Assembly: GCF_016217785.1 (NCBI RefSeq)
Contig: NZ_JACRGA010000002.1
Coordinates: 124,001 to 188,000 of the forward strand
Direction of reading: 5' to 3'
Length of the DNA stretch: 64,000 nucleotides
Origin: Methanobacterium sp.
GTDB taxonomy: Archaea; Methanobacteriota; Methanobacteria; Methanobacteriales; Methanobacteriaceae
Part shown: piece after piece, positions 1 to 11,878 of the stretch
How positions within the stretch are numbered: position 1 is the stretch's first letter
Layout of the letters: each line of letters starts with the position of its first letter
Made by a program: the position numbers and the translations under genes
The notes under the pieces: model-generated
Seen by the model: the letters and a program-made list of their open reading frames with translations, nothing else
Databases searched by the model: none
Told to the model about the DNA's origin: nothing

Positions 1-42
1 TTATTAATTTTTTAAAAAAATAAAGTAAAATTTGACCATGGA

Positions 43-52
43 ATATATAAAT
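43..52 (+). promoter_or_regulatory. TATA box of the rfcS-rfcL operon
   Basis: An ATATATAAAT element lies about 105 nt before the rfcS start in otherwise AT-rich DNA. Transcription would begin near position 75 and give a leader of about 80 nt. This is read from the sequence only, and other AT-rich stretches nearby could also serve. Confidence 0.4.
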
Positions 53-156
53 AACCAGATTATATTCAAATTTTAAAACTTTTTAAAATAACAGTTACAT
101 ACCAATAATCATATTACATTCACAAAAATATTAGAAATAAAAAAACGGTGATAATC

Positions 157-1122
157 ATGAACGGACCATGGGTGGAGAAATACCGACCACAAACTCTGGA
201 TGAGGTTGTGGGTCAAGATCACATTATACAAAGACTCAAACAGTACATTAACGAAGCGAACATGCCTAACCTCATGTTCACCGGCCCGGCAGGAGTGGGA
301 AAAACCACCACTGCCATTGCACTGGCCAAGGCCATGCTGGGTGAATACTGGAAGCAGAACTTCCTGGAACTCAACGCCTCTGATGCCAGGGGTATCGAAA
401 CTGTGCGTAAGGATATTAAAAGCTTCTGCCGGTTAAAGGCAATGGGTGCACCATTCAGGATCATATTCCTAGATGAAGTGGATAATATGACCAAGGATGC
501 CCAGCACGCACTGCGCCGGGAGATGGAGATGTACACCAAAACATCCTCATTCATCCTTTCCTGTAACTACTCATCCAAGATCATCGACCCCATCCAATCC
601 AGGTGTGCCATATTCAGATTCGCACCCATTAAGGGTCACCAGGTCATAAAGAGACTGGAAATAATCGCCAAAGCAGAAAACGTTAATTATGCTCCAGGGA
701 CTCTTGAAAGCATAGTTTATTTCGCCGAAGGAGATATGCGTCGGGCAGTTAACATCCTGCAATCCACTGCATCCATGGGTGAGGAAGTAAATGAAGAAAC
801 TGTTCACGATGTGGTTTCAAAGGCCAAACCGAAAGATGTGCGCCGGATTGTTAACCTGGCACTGGATGGTGATTTCATGGGCGCCCGTGACCTTCTAAGG
901 GAGGTTATGGTGGTTCAGGGGACCAGTGGAGAAGATATGGTAACCCAGGTTTACCAGGAAGTCTCCAAAATGGCCATGGATGACCTTATTGGAAGTGAGG
1001 ATTACATTAGACTGGTGGAGCACATAGGAGAGTACGATTTCAGAATAAGGGAAGGTGCCAACCCCCGAATACAATTAGAAGCTCTTTTAACCAAATTCTT
1101 ACCAAAGGAAAAGGCAGATTAG
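157..1122 (+). CDS. rfcS: replication factor C small subunit
   Basis: This is the small subunit of the archaeal clamp loader, which with RfcL uses ATP to load the PCNA sliding clamp at primer ends. The 321-residue AAA+ protein shows Walker A GPAGVGKT (residues 43-50), Walker B DEVD (106-109) and the SRC motif with its arginine finger (148-150). Length is normal, and no intein interrupts the P-loop, where inteins sit in some relatives. An in-frame GTG lies 9 nt upstream, but the GGTGAT overlapping it is a good ribosome binding site for the ATG at 157, which gives the usual N-terminus. The stop touches the start of rfcL, so the two subunits are co-translated. Confidence 0.97.
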   Translation: MNGPWVEKYRPQTLDEVVGQDHIIQRLKQYINEANMPNLMFTGPAGVGKTTTAIALAKAMLGEYWKQNFLELNASDARGIETVRKDIKSFCRLKAMGAPFRIIFLDEVDNMTKDAQHALRREMEMYTKTSSFILSCNYSSKIIDPIQSRCAIFRFAPIKGHQVIKRLEIIAKAENVNYAPGTLESIVYFAEGDMRRAVNILQSTASMGEEVNEETVHDVVSKAKPKDVRRIVNLALDGDFMGARDLLREVMVVQGTSGEDMVTQVYQEVSKMAMDDLIGSEDYIRLVEHIGEYDFRIREGANPRIQLEALLTKFLPKEKAD

Positions 1123-2625
<1,503 letters not shown>

Positions 2626-2900
2626 ATAATACTACCACCTAATACTTATTCCATTTTTTTAAGACAAAAACACAGATATCCGCTATTCAGAAGTTATATT
2701 CGAGTATAATTTGTGTGTAATTTGTGCATAACTATTTAAATTTTGTTGAGTTTAGATACTTTGTCAGTTTAAAAGAATTAATATGTTAAAGTGATTAAAT
2801 AATGTTAAATGGATTAAATATAATTATATTTACCTCCAATCAGGAATAGTTCCATTAATACAATCCTATTAATATTATGAGGGATTATGAAGGTTTTCAA

Positions 2901-3338
2901 ATGAGTGGTTATTTACTTTGTGATAAATGTAGAGGATATTATAAACTTAAATCTGATGAATCACCCCGAGATTTTACTAATAAATGTAGTTGTGGGGGTA
3001 AAATAAGGTTTAGCAAAAATATTGATGTTATAGGGACAAACAAGGAAAGAACTTTCGAAAAAAAACAATCCAAAATTCAAAGACTTAAAAGTAGCTTGTG
3101 GCCTAAACATAAATTCACATTTTCAGCAATTTCAAATCAATTAAATGGATTTAAGAATGATTTTTTAATGAGATTTAATAATGTATTTAATAAAATAACA
3201 TCAGCATTAGGTATGCCCGTGTGTCCTTATTGTAAAAAAAGATTAAAATTTAGGGATATGATGGGTGGAACTTTTATTAAGTGTTCAAACTGTGGTGGAA
3301 CTATGAGAAAACATCAAAAACATCAAAAACATAGTTAA
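2901..3338 (+). CDS. double zinc-ribbon protein of unknown function
   Basis: A 145-residue protein with two Cys-rich ends. The N-terminal GYLLCDKCRGYYKL...CSCGGK resembles a small zinc-binding module I associate with several Methanobacteriales proteins. The C-terminal ribbon is CPYCKKRL...CSNCGG. The middle is Lys-rich and probably helical; there is no signal peptide or membrane segment. An in-frame ATG at 2877 would add 8 residues, but the family-like N-terminus begins at the ATG at 2901. The protein ends in repeated KHQ units. Codon use is visibly AT-richer than in rfcL, and the gene sits at the edge of the AT-rich island. Its stop overlaps the end of a small minus-strand frame. Function is unknown. 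Confidence 0.75.
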   Translation: MSGYLLCDKCRGYYKLKSDESPRDFTNKCSCGGKIRFSKNIDVIGTNKERTFEKKQSKIQRLKSSLWPKHKFTFSAISNQLNGFKNDFLMRFNNVFNKITSALGMPVCPYCKKRLKFRDMMGGTFIKCSNCGGTMRKHQKHQKHS

Positions 3339-3448
3339 ACACCAAATCTGATGTTTTCATACTCGTTTAACTTCATTCTAAAATGACTTCCAACCCCTAG
3401 AATGGAGTTGCGTAGCTTCACTATTATCTTTTTCTGCTTTTCATTCAT
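3335..3448 (-). CDS. possible 37-residue small protein
   Basis: This minus-strand frame encodes a basic 37-residue peptide starting MNEKQKKIIVKLRNS. Its ATG overlaps the TGA of the upstream degraded frame (3445-3596) as ATGA, the usual signature of translational coupling in an operon. It overlaps the convergent zinc-ribbon gene by 4 nt. It matches no family I recognise and could be the remnant of a longer gene. The coupling is the only positive evidence, so confidence is low. Confidence 0.3.
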   Translation of the reverse strand: MNEKQKKIIVKLRNSILGVGSHFRMKLNEYENIRFGV

Positions 3449-3596
3449 TTATTTATCCAGTCTATGGTCCATGTTCCATTATTTACCCCTTTGAACGCTA
3501 TTTCGTTATTGATTTTTTAGAACCGATAATTTTAAATATTTTTTCCAACAAGGTATAATTTGGGTCTTCTTTACTGTAGTTTAAGCAATGCTTCAT
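3445..3596 (-). pseudogene. small minus-strand gene broken at an A6 run
   Basis: On the minus strand a perfect-looking ribosome binding site (GGTGACATAA) precedes an ATG at 3596, with a stop codon directly before it in frame. The frame runs MKHCLNYSKEDPNYTLLEK and stops at 3498. Adding one A to the A6 run at 3513-3518 lets reading continue through INNEIAFKGVNNGTWTIDWI to a TGA at 3445, giving a 50-residue protein. A TATA-like TTAAATATG lies about 25 nt upstream. The continuation reads as sensible protein, so this is either a real frameshift or an under-called homopolymer. No function is recognised. Confidence 0.35.
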
Positions 3597-4000
3597 TTAT
3601 GTCACCAAATAAACATATTTAAGCATTTATTCTTAAATTTAACGGTTAAAAAGCCCATTAATTATTATAAAATAAAAATAAAAATGTATTTTTAGAAAGG
3701 AGTTAGAAAATACTTGCCAATCACTTAAAACTAACATTAAATTTCTTCTTTCAATGAGAAAAATCTGAGGGGCTAAATTATTTTTAAATATGTGTAGTTT
3801 ACTAATAGAATGCTATAAAAAAATCTTAGTATTTGTTATTTTGATTATTTTGAATTTATCCCACATCTAATTTTATAAACTATTCATTTGCCTAAAAAAC
3901 GTCCCTTTAGAAATATACTTGAATTAACTATGTTATAAAAAGCTCAACTAAAAGAATCATAATCATAAAATTTAATATTAATAAAAGTGTGATTAATTTT
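3597..4000. other. AT-rich intergenic region with promoter of the two-gene cassette
   Basis: About 400 nt of very AT-rich DNA without a convincing gene on either strand. A TATA-like TTATAAAA at 3933-3940 is well placed to drive the cassette that starts at 4001, with an expected transcript start near 3960. The left edge would carry the minus-strand promoter of the broken small operon. I see no repeats or structured RNA here. Confidence 0.45.
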
Positions 4001-5605
4001 ATGGAAGGTACTCATTCAAATGAGGATATTAAAAACGATTTCAATACCTTATTAGTTAAGGGTAACATTGCATTTTATAACTCTTCAGAAATCACCAATA
4101 TATTTCTGATACAGAATTCTAAGACTTTTTTAAATATTTTCACATTAGTCGTATTAGAAGAAAGTGATGAGATTTTAGAAAGAGAAAAAATAACAAAGAA
4201 ACTTCATAAAATTAACCCTAATATGAGCTTAGGAATTTCTCGAGAACGTATTACTATCGATGAAACCAAATCCATTTTTGAGAATTTGTTAAAAACAACT
4301 GAAGTAAAGTCTAATATTTGGAATATTGATGAAGACGATCTTCATGTTGACGATTTTAAAATTTTGTCTAAAAAATTTGTTCCTTCGATTGATAACGACA
4401 CACCATTAAATAATGTACTTAAAAATAATGATGAAAATGGATCTTTTATTATAGAATTCTTTTCGGAGGAAAAAAGCCTTTTCAAAAATTTAAATGAGAA
4501 TGAATACAAAAAAATTTGTCATAAAATTTTGGAATACTTGCCGATAGATTTTCTTTTCCTAAAAGATAGAATGTTTAATGTTATATTCCAATTTCCAATA
4601 ACACTATTTTCTGTTGAAACAAGAGCTTCAAATGATTGGAAGGATTTAAAATTAAAATTAGGATGGCATCCTTTGTTGAAAAGAAAAATACCCGAGATAG
4701 AAATGATTTCTTCATCTTATGATGAAAAAGATATTGTTGGCTCAGGAATTTATTCAGGTATAATAGATGCAGAAAAAACAATTAAAAGTGGAAATGTTGA
4801 TGCGGAAGTAACCACAATAATTAAAGATAAGAATACTGGCTTATTTTTATGGTATTATAAAGGTTATTATCTTAAAGGTTTTAAGATAAATTCAAATATC
4901 TATGGATCTCATCCAAATAAAAAAATAAGAATCATAAATATCAATAATAATGAGCATAAGATTGAGTTAGAGCCCATAAAAAAGGAATACTCCTTTAAAA
5001 AAAGTTATAAAGATTGGATAAACGATAGAAAATATGATGACTCTTTAATTAAATTAATTGAAGAAAAAAAATTTGTTCCTTATGGTATCAGAGGTTCTAA
5101 CAATAGAGAACAAGCTTTAAAAGATTTAAGAATAATTATACAAGAGAACAGCGAAAATGGAGTTTATTTATGGGATCCATTTGCTCGTAGCAGCGATTTA
5201 TTAAATACACTTTATTTTTGTCCTTACATTAATTCCGAAATGAAAGTTATTACTTCATTTTCAAAAAAAACGAAAAATGTGTTCAATGAAGATCAACAAT
5301 TTGAAAATTTGAAAAACAATCAAATAAATATCCTCAAATCCAATTCAAACTCCGAAGGTATAAACTTAGAAATCAGATGTCAAAGAGAGAATTATGGATG
5401 GAAATTTCATGACAGATTTTTAATATTCCCGTTTTCTATTAAAGAAAAACCGAAAGTTTGGTCCTTAGGAACTTCTATAAATAAGATAGGTGTACAACAT
5501 AGTATTTTAATGGAAGTAAATAATCCTCAAAATATTTTAGATGCTTTTAATGACCTTTGGGATGATTTAAAGGATTCAATTTTATGGAAATGTAGGGAAG
5601 ATTAA
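4001..5605 (+). CDS. PLD-like (VPA1262-like) protein, candidate defence component
   Basis: A 534-residue soluble protein. The middle (about residues 215-310) has LKLKLGWHPLL followed by a strand-rich block ending in GLFLWY, a pattern I recall from VPA1262-family proteins. The C-terminal 150 residues look like a phospholipase-D-type fold: an opening that pairs REQALKDL with VYLWDP, then FHDRFLIF, then SLGTSIN in place of the usual GSxN. The HKD lysine is Arg and its Asp position is occupied by Pro, so the active site is altered or inactive. The track start GTG at 3989 is replaced by ATG 4001, because GTGTGAT makes a good ribosome binding site. The stop is 1 nt from the next gene. Family assignment is from memory and uncertain. 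Confidence 0.6.
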   Translation: MEGTHSNEDIKNDFNTLLVKGNIAFYNSSEITNIFLIQNSKTFLNIFTLVVLEESDEILEREKITKKLHKINPNMSLGISRERITIDETKSIFENLLKTTEVKSNIWNIDEDDLHVDDFKILSKKFVPSIDNDTPLNNVLKNNDENGSFIIEFFSEEKSLFKNLNENEYKKICHKILEYLPIDFLFLKDRMFNVIFQFPITLFSVETRASNDWKDLKLKLGWHPLLKRKIPEIEMISSSYDEKDIVGSGIYSGIIDAEKTIKSGNVDAEVTTIIKDKNTGLFLWYYKGYYLKGFKINSNIYGSHPNKKIRIININNNEHKIELEPIKKEYSFKKSYKDWINDRKYDDSLIKLIEEKKFVPYGIRGSNNREQALKDLRIIIQENSENGVYLWDPFARSSDLLNTLYFCPYINSEMKVITSFSKKTKNVFNEDQQFENLKNNQINILKSNSNSEGINLEIRCQRENYGWKFHDRFLIFPFSIKEKPKVWSLGTSINKIGVQHSILMEVNNPQNILDAFNDLWDDLKDSILWKCRED

Positions 5606-5606
5606 T

Positions 5607-7100
5607 ATGTCTTATTTGATCGATAATGCTTTAGAAGAAATGGAAAATATCACTGAAAAAGAGATATTTAAGGATATTTCCAATATCTTAAAAATTTTAG
5701 AAAATTATAACGTAAATAAACTGATTAATTTGGAAATACCTACCAAAATTCTTCCAGAGAACATTGAAAAACAATTAATTTTGATAGCCCCTAAATTAAA
5801 AAATAGAAATTTTGTGAAAGAAGATGTGAATTTTTTAGCTAAATGGTTAAAAATTAATGAATTTTTTGCGAATAAATCGATTTCCGACAAAAGCTTTACT
5901 TTCCTTTGTCCAATTTCAACTATATTCTACTATCTACAAATCAAACCAGAATTTCTAAGTCGAATTGTTAGTAAAGAGAAATTTTCTAAAATTAATGAAA
6001 ATGTCTTTGAAACTTTTAATAACATAGACGATAGTTTTAATGTATCCAAAACCGCCCCCAATTTTGAAAAAGAAGCTTTTAAGAGATATAAAACTGGTTT
6101 AACCAAAGATGATGTAAGTAGTGTTTATTTTTTTATAGAAAGTGTCGAAAGAGGAAAGGGGATCTATCCAAACTTTTTTATTTGTTTTTTAGCTCAATTA
6201 TTGCTAATAGAACCATCCAAGTTTTTTAATTTTCTAGAATCCATAAATGAACCTTTTACATTAGTAAAATACATAAATACTATAGAAAATAGATTAGACA
6301 ATAAATTATTTGAGTTGATCAAATTATCAAACAATAAATGGTTAGTATTGGAATATTTAAGGCAAATCTTTAAAGATCTTCCATCTGAAGGAAATCTGAT
6401 CAGTGAAAAAATAGAATCAATTTCTCTTTTATTTGAGAGAATACATACCATAACTAATGGAGATTTTCTTATAGAGGGAATTGTATTCCTAAGCAAATCT
6501 AAGAATAAAAAATATTTAGGTATTTGCACAGGTACGTTTTTATCAAATTTAAATAAAAAATCCATAATAGAAAAATTAGTAGAATCGATGGGAATCAATG
6601 AACGTATGTTTAATTTGGATTTCTGGACTTTCATGGGTAAATCTTTAGAAAAAGAAAATAAGGAATTATTAAAATTTATGGGATCACTAATTTTCAATAA
6701 TTGGGATAGATTTTTAAAAAAACGATTTAAAGATGAAAAAATCGTATTAGGACTTATATACACTGATTATTTAAATATAGTAATATGGTATTTACAAGAA
6801 TGTTTATCAAATGATAAATCTAAATTTTTAAAATTATTGGAAGAAAAAATCGATGCAATAATAAATTACAAATCATTTTGGGTTAAATATCCGTCTAGGA
6901 AAAGACTTGTTTGCTTAAGTTATGTATACAATATGAGTGAAGCTTGGAAAAATGTTGCAAATTCTGAAATTGAAGTTGAACTTTTAAAAAATAAAATTCT
7001 ATTTATTTTAGGTGATGAAAGGATGTTTTTATCTTTACCGGATTATGAAAATTCACATAAGAATATTTTAAAAATAAAAGATAATTTTGGATTAAGCTAA
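5607..7100 (+). CDS. large helical protein of unknown function, partner of the upstream PLD-like gene
   Basis: A 497-residue protein rich in Lys, Asn, Ile, Leu and Phe, with predicted alpha-helical repeats throughout and no signal peptide, membrane segment, P-loop or metal-binding motif that I can see. It begins 1 nt after the stop of the PLD-like gene, with GGGAAG upstream, so the two genes form one unit. Base composition is as AT-rich as its partner and unlike the flanking housekeeping genes. The pairing of a nuclease-like protein with a large helical scaffold is common among defence cassettes, but nothing in this sequence proves that role. No family is recognised. Confidence 0.6.
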   Translation: MSYLIDNALEEMENITEKEIFKDISNILKILENYNVNKLINLEIPTKILPENIEKQLILIAPKLKNRNFVKEDVNFLAKWLKINEFFANKSISDKSFTFLCPISTIFYYLQIKPEFLSRIVSKEKFSKINENVFETFNNIDDSFNVSKTAPNFEKEAFKRYKTGLTKDDVSSVYFFIESVERGKGIYPNFFICFLAQLLLIEPSKFFNFLESINEPFTLVKYINTIENRLDNKLFELIKLSNNKWLVLEYLRQIFKDLPSEGNLISEKIESISLLFERIHTITNGDFLIEGIVFLSKSKNKKYLGICTGTFLSNLNKKSIIEKLVESMGINERMFNLDFWTFMGKSLEKENKELLKFMGSLIFNNWDRFLKKRFKDEKIVLGLIYTDYLNIVIWYLQECLSNDKSKFLKLLEEKIDAIINYKSFWVKYPSRKRLVCLSYVYNMSEAWKNVANSEIEVELLKNKILFILGDERMFLSLPDYENSHKNILKIKDNFGLS

Positions 7101-7325
7101 TTACATAGGTAAACTACATTAAATGCATCAGAATAGATTCTTCACTCATATATAGGCCGCCTCAAAAAGCATCACACTTTGTCACATCGATTATTTGTTT
7201 ACTATTTTAACGCATAAGGATTAGTATTTTTTTATTTATTTAAGCTTAGTTAAGCAAAATTTTATTAAACATAGAAAAACTAGTAAATTCACAAATAAAT
7301 CTTCATTTATAAGGGAGTCGGGAAA

Positions 7326-7988
7326 ATGAATAAGTCAAATTTTAAATGGAAAAGAACATTGCCATGTCTGTTATTAATAGTCATTGTGGCGGCGGTTACT
7401 ACGGGCTCATCCTTTGCTGCAGGAACAATCTATGTCAGCACACAGGGAAACGATACCTGGAACGGTCTAGCAGCTACTTACGATCCAGCTACGGGAAACG
7501 GACCTAAAGCAACCATACAAAACGCAATAGACACAGTAACTGATAACGGCACAGTATCTGTAGCTGCAGGAACCTACTATGAAAACTTGTACATAAACAA
7601 AGATATTTATTTAATTGGAGCAGGTCCAGACAGCACCACTATCGATGGAATACAAAAAAATAGTGTTATAAGATTATTCGGATCCACCATGGAACCATTT
7701 AACCAGTTTGCCCTAACTGTAAATGGATTCACCCTTACCAATGGAAACGCTACATGGGGAGGCGGAATCTACAATTATGGCGGTATTCTATTCCTGATAA
7801 ATACAAAAATTACCAACAACCGAGCCACTAACGGAGGAGGACTCTACAACTCAGGAACCGCCAGTGCAGACAGTGCAACAATAATAACTGGTAACATACC
7901 AGATAATGTCTATGGTTATCCCATTACACCTATTAACTCCGGGGACATTTCCCAGGATGTAATACCCTCAGTTAGCCCCAGTGGATAG
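7326..7988 (+). CDS. truncated secreted parallel beta-helix surface protein
   Basis: A 220-residue adhesin-like protein. A basic start and hydrophobic segment to about residue 31 (ending SSFAAG) form a Sec signal peptide. The rest resembles the N-terminal part of Methanobacteriales adhesin-like proteins: IYVSTQGNDTWNG, the ATIQNAID repeat entry, VSVAAGTYYENL, and glycine-rich turns such as GGGIYNYGG and GGGLYNSG. Full-length relatives are several hundred to thousands of residues with a C-terminal anchor; here the frame ends after about three helix turns with PSVSPSG. It may therefore be a released domain or a truncated gene. GGGAGTCGGGAAA precedes the ATG. A three-unit direct repeat begins at the stop. 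Confidence 0.75.
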   Translation: MNKSNFKWKRTLPCLLLIVIVAAVTTGSSFAAGTIYVSTQGNDTWNGLAATYDPATGNGPKATIQNAIDTVTDNGTVSVAAGTYYENLYINKDIYLIGAGPDSTTIDGIQKNSVIRLFGSTMEPFNQFALTVNGFTLTNGNATWGGGIYNYGGILFLINTKITNNRATNGGGLYNSGTASADSATIITGNIPDNVYGYPITPINSGDISQDVIPSVSPSG

Positions 7989-8052
7989 AGGTGCCCATAA
8001 ACAATTATAAGGTGCCCCTAATCAATTATAAAGGTGCTCATACCAATTAATA
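7987..8052 (+). repeat. three imperfect units of about 22 bp after the surface-protein stop
   Basis: Three tandem units, each containing AGGTGCYC followed by about 10 nt and CAATTA, begin at the stop codon of the truncated surface protein. Units 1 and 2 are closest. They do not continue the reading frame. Similar duplications occur after other genes in this window. Confidence 0.6.
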
Positions 8053-8178
8053 ATACATTTGCATCTTAATCGAGACTTCTCTCTTTATTTTTTTTATTTT
8101 TATAAATTAAAATCATTTCGTCCTTCTGGGAACTCATCACAAATTCTATTTAAACTCCTTAATCTTTAAACTCCCTAA

Positions 8179-8889
8179 TCAGGATCCATCCTTTTGAGAA
8201 AGATAAGCCGCAGAACTCATCATTTTTTCCCGTACATCAGGAATAAAGCCCTCCAAAAACTCCAACATATCCCTGGGAAGCCCAGCTTTATCTCCAAAAT
8301 CACAATTTAAACCTTCAATTGCTATCCATGATTCTATCCACGACCGGGGAACATTAATAAAAGGATAGATCATTTTCACACCATTTTTATTTGATTGAGA
8401 GTTTAAAAGCTCTAATTTCTCACCATTGAGCATGGTTTCCAATATATGCTCCACCTCCCCGTCAAGAGTAAGTGGCAGGGCCACTGCATCAATATCGAGG
8501 TCTAATTTTTTCTTTTGAACCTCCAGTTCATTCAATCCATCCATTCCATTATAAACAATTAATTCAACACCATATTTCCTAGTATATGACTCTAAAACAG
8601 CATACAGTGTTAAATTAACACAATTTCCCGGACCTTTCAGGAGTACTTTATCATGGGGACTCAGTGCATTTTTGAGTACACGTGAAGCACGGGTGCAGAT
8701 TTTCTGAAATATCTTGGAACGCTTTACTTCAAAATTAGGGAATTCCTCCAGGAATATCTCCTCTTTTTTACGTGAAAACCTAGACAATTTCAGATTATTG
8801 ATATAAACCTTTTCATCAACTATACTGACAAACCTGGTTTCTACACCGTTTTTCTGGAGGAATCGGATCACTTCTTGCTTCATTGTCAT
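8179..8889 (-). CDS. PP-loop-like (HUP-fold) protein of unknown function
   Basis: A 236-residue cytosolic protein. The segment HDKVLLKGPGNCVNLTLYAV, followed by a strand and an ELEVQKKKLDLD helix, is laid out like an N-type ATP pyrophosphatase (PP-loop) fold, but the canonical SGGxDS signature is replaced by KGPGNC. It may bind a nucleotide without the classical loop or may have lost activity. The C-terminus (INVPRSWIESWI...AYLSQKDGS) is helical. It stands alone on the minus strand, and its left neighbour is the surface protein, convergent to it. No substrate can be proposed. Confidence 0.65.
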   Translation of the reverse strand: MTMKQEVIRFLQKNGVETRFVSIVDEKVYINNLKLSRFSRKKEEIFLEEFPNFEVKRSKIFQKICTRASRVLKNALSPHDKVLLKGPGNCVNLTLYAVLESYTRKYGVELIVYNGMDGLNELEVQKKKLDLDIDAVALPLTLDGEVEHILETMLNGEKLELLNSQSNKNGVKMIYPFINVPRSWIESWIAIEGLNCDFGDKAGLPRDMLEFLEGFIPDVREKMMSSAAYLSQKDGS

Positions 8890-9061
8890 ATATTTGTTCC
8901 ACTAATTTGACTTAAACTTGAGGGTATATGGTATAGGATATAGTTTTTTCATTAGGAAGATTGAGATAATATAAGCAAGATGAAGATTAGATAATATAAA
9001 GAAGATGAATATTAGATAATCTGAGCAAGATGAGTATACTAAACAAGATGAGGGGCTTGTT

Positions 9062-9991
9062 ATGTTTAAAATCTTCGGCCGTGAATCAGATAAAGTGGAA
9101 AGGGAATTTCTGGAAATAGAAGTAACTGAACCTGTGGATTGTCTGTGTGATTTTACCTTCAACTTCTACTGGCAGCATAAGGGAGAAAAACTGGACCCCA
9201 GCTGGAAGATCCCAGGAAACGATTTAACCTTTGGTGAAGTGGTGGAACACCTTAAAAACAAGGGTAATATCCGTATTAATGGTGATACTGGGCACCGTCT
9301 TGCCAGCAGCGTGGGGGTGGACCTGCAGTACTTCGGAGGAACCGGACGTGACATCCCTGTGGGAGACATCTACGTGGAAGGAGATGTTGACACCCGTATG
9401 GGTATCAGCATGACCAGAGGAAGTATCTATGTCAAGGGAAAAGTGAATGAGCCCATAGGAAACCTTGTTGAGGTTAAATCCGGCCAGAATGGTTACCGGC
9501 AGTTTAGAAGCATAACTGATCTCATCACCAATGGACCGGAGGGGGACAAACTTTTAGGCAGCCAGTTTGCAGGGAAAAGATTCATAATTAATGATGGTAC
9601 AGTGCAGGACACTGTGGGTGCCCGTTTAAATGCTGACGTGGATATAATTAAACAGGGAAATGTTGACCTATCCACAGGAATACTCATGCGTAAAGGAAGC
9701 ACCAGAATAAACGGGAACGCCGGGAAAAACACCGGCGCACTTTTAAACGGCGGTACAATCATCATTGATGGAAATACCGATGATTTTACCGCCATTGATA
9801 TGATTAAAGGAACTATCATTGTCAATGGAGATGCTGGGAAGTTTTTAGCTGCCAACAAGAAAAAGGGAATCATTCTGGCAAAAAATGGAAGTCCCATACC
9901 ACCGGTAGACGAGAAACATCTCCAGAGTGCTGACCAGCAGTTACTCATTAGTCAGGGTTTCAATCCGAGTGGCTTTAAGAAGTTTGAGTAA
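9062..9991 (+). CDS. GltB/FwdC-type beta-helix protein
   Basis: A 309-residue cytosolic protein built of glycine-rich turns such as GNIRINGDTG, GDIYVEGDVD, GSIYVKGKVN, GTIIVNGDAG. This is the right-handed beta-helix seen in the C-terminal domain of glutamate synthase and in formylmethanofuran dehydrogenase subunit C (GXXGXXXG repeats). It lacks neighbouring fwd or glt genes, so it is probably a stand-alone relative and not the FwdC subunit itself. The first 60 residues (starting MFKIFGRESD, with DCLCDF) do not match the helix and may be a separate module. An antisense frame inside is a shadow of the repeats. Confidence 0.75.
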   Translation: MFKIFGRESDKVEREFLEIEVTEPVDCLCDFTFNFYWQHKGEKLDPSWKIPGNDLTFGEVVEHLKNKGNIRINGDTGHRLASSVGVDLQYFGGTGRDIPVGDIYVEGDVDTRMGISMTRGSIYVKGKVNEPIGNLVEVKSGQNGYRQFRSITDLITNGPEGDKLLGSQFAGKRFIINDGTVQDTVGARLNADVDIIKQGNVDLSTGILMRKGSTRINGNAGKNTGALLNGGTIIIDGNTDDFTAIDMIKGTIIVNGDAGKFLAANKKKGIILAKNGSPIPPVDEKHLQSADQQLLISQGFNPSGFKKFE

Positions 9992-10117
9992 AAGAACAAT
10001 GAAAAATAAAACCCTGTACTTTTTTTAGTTAAGTATTAGTGAAAAATATTCAGAATACATCAATATTAAAATTTAAAATAGAATCTATTTAACAAAAAAA
10101 TGTTCTGGAGAGGGTTT

Positions 10118-10993
<876 letters not shown>

Positions 10994-11159
10994 AAAATAT
11001 TCTCCTTACAATACAAATATTTAAATCCTGAAATAAGTTAATTGTTAATCTTACAGATTAGTCATTTCATTAATGTTAAATCCAATGTATTCAATAATTT
11101 AATCCCTTTAAGATATTATAATTGATTAAATCTTATAAAAACAGAGGTTTATTTTTTCC

Positions 11160-11777
<618 letters not shown>

Positions 11778-11782
11778 CAATC

Positions 11783-11806
11783 TTTTTTTTTAATCTTTTT
11801 TTCAGA
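11783..11806 (+). terminator. T-rich terminator after the DedA gene
   Basis: Two runs of 9 and 7 T separated by AATC follow the DedA stop by 5 nt. Oligo-T tracts without a hairpin are the usual archaeal termination signal. Confidence 0.5.
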
Positions 11807-11878
11807 ATCTTAGATAAAAGCAATTCCTCACGTTCTAAACCGCCTTTTCCCCCCCAATATCCCATTTGATTATTTTTA

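Noticed and set aside
3989..4000. GTG start for the PLD-like gene
   Set aside because: The GTGTGAT here fits better as a ribosome binding site for ATG 4001.
6194..6763. 189-codon frame antisense inside the helical partner gene
   Set aside because: AT-rich antisense shadow lacking a ribosome binding site.
9493..9948. 151-codon frame antisense to the beta-helix protein gene
   Set aside because: Antisense of repetitive glycine codons; no ribosome binding site and no protein-like pattern of its own.
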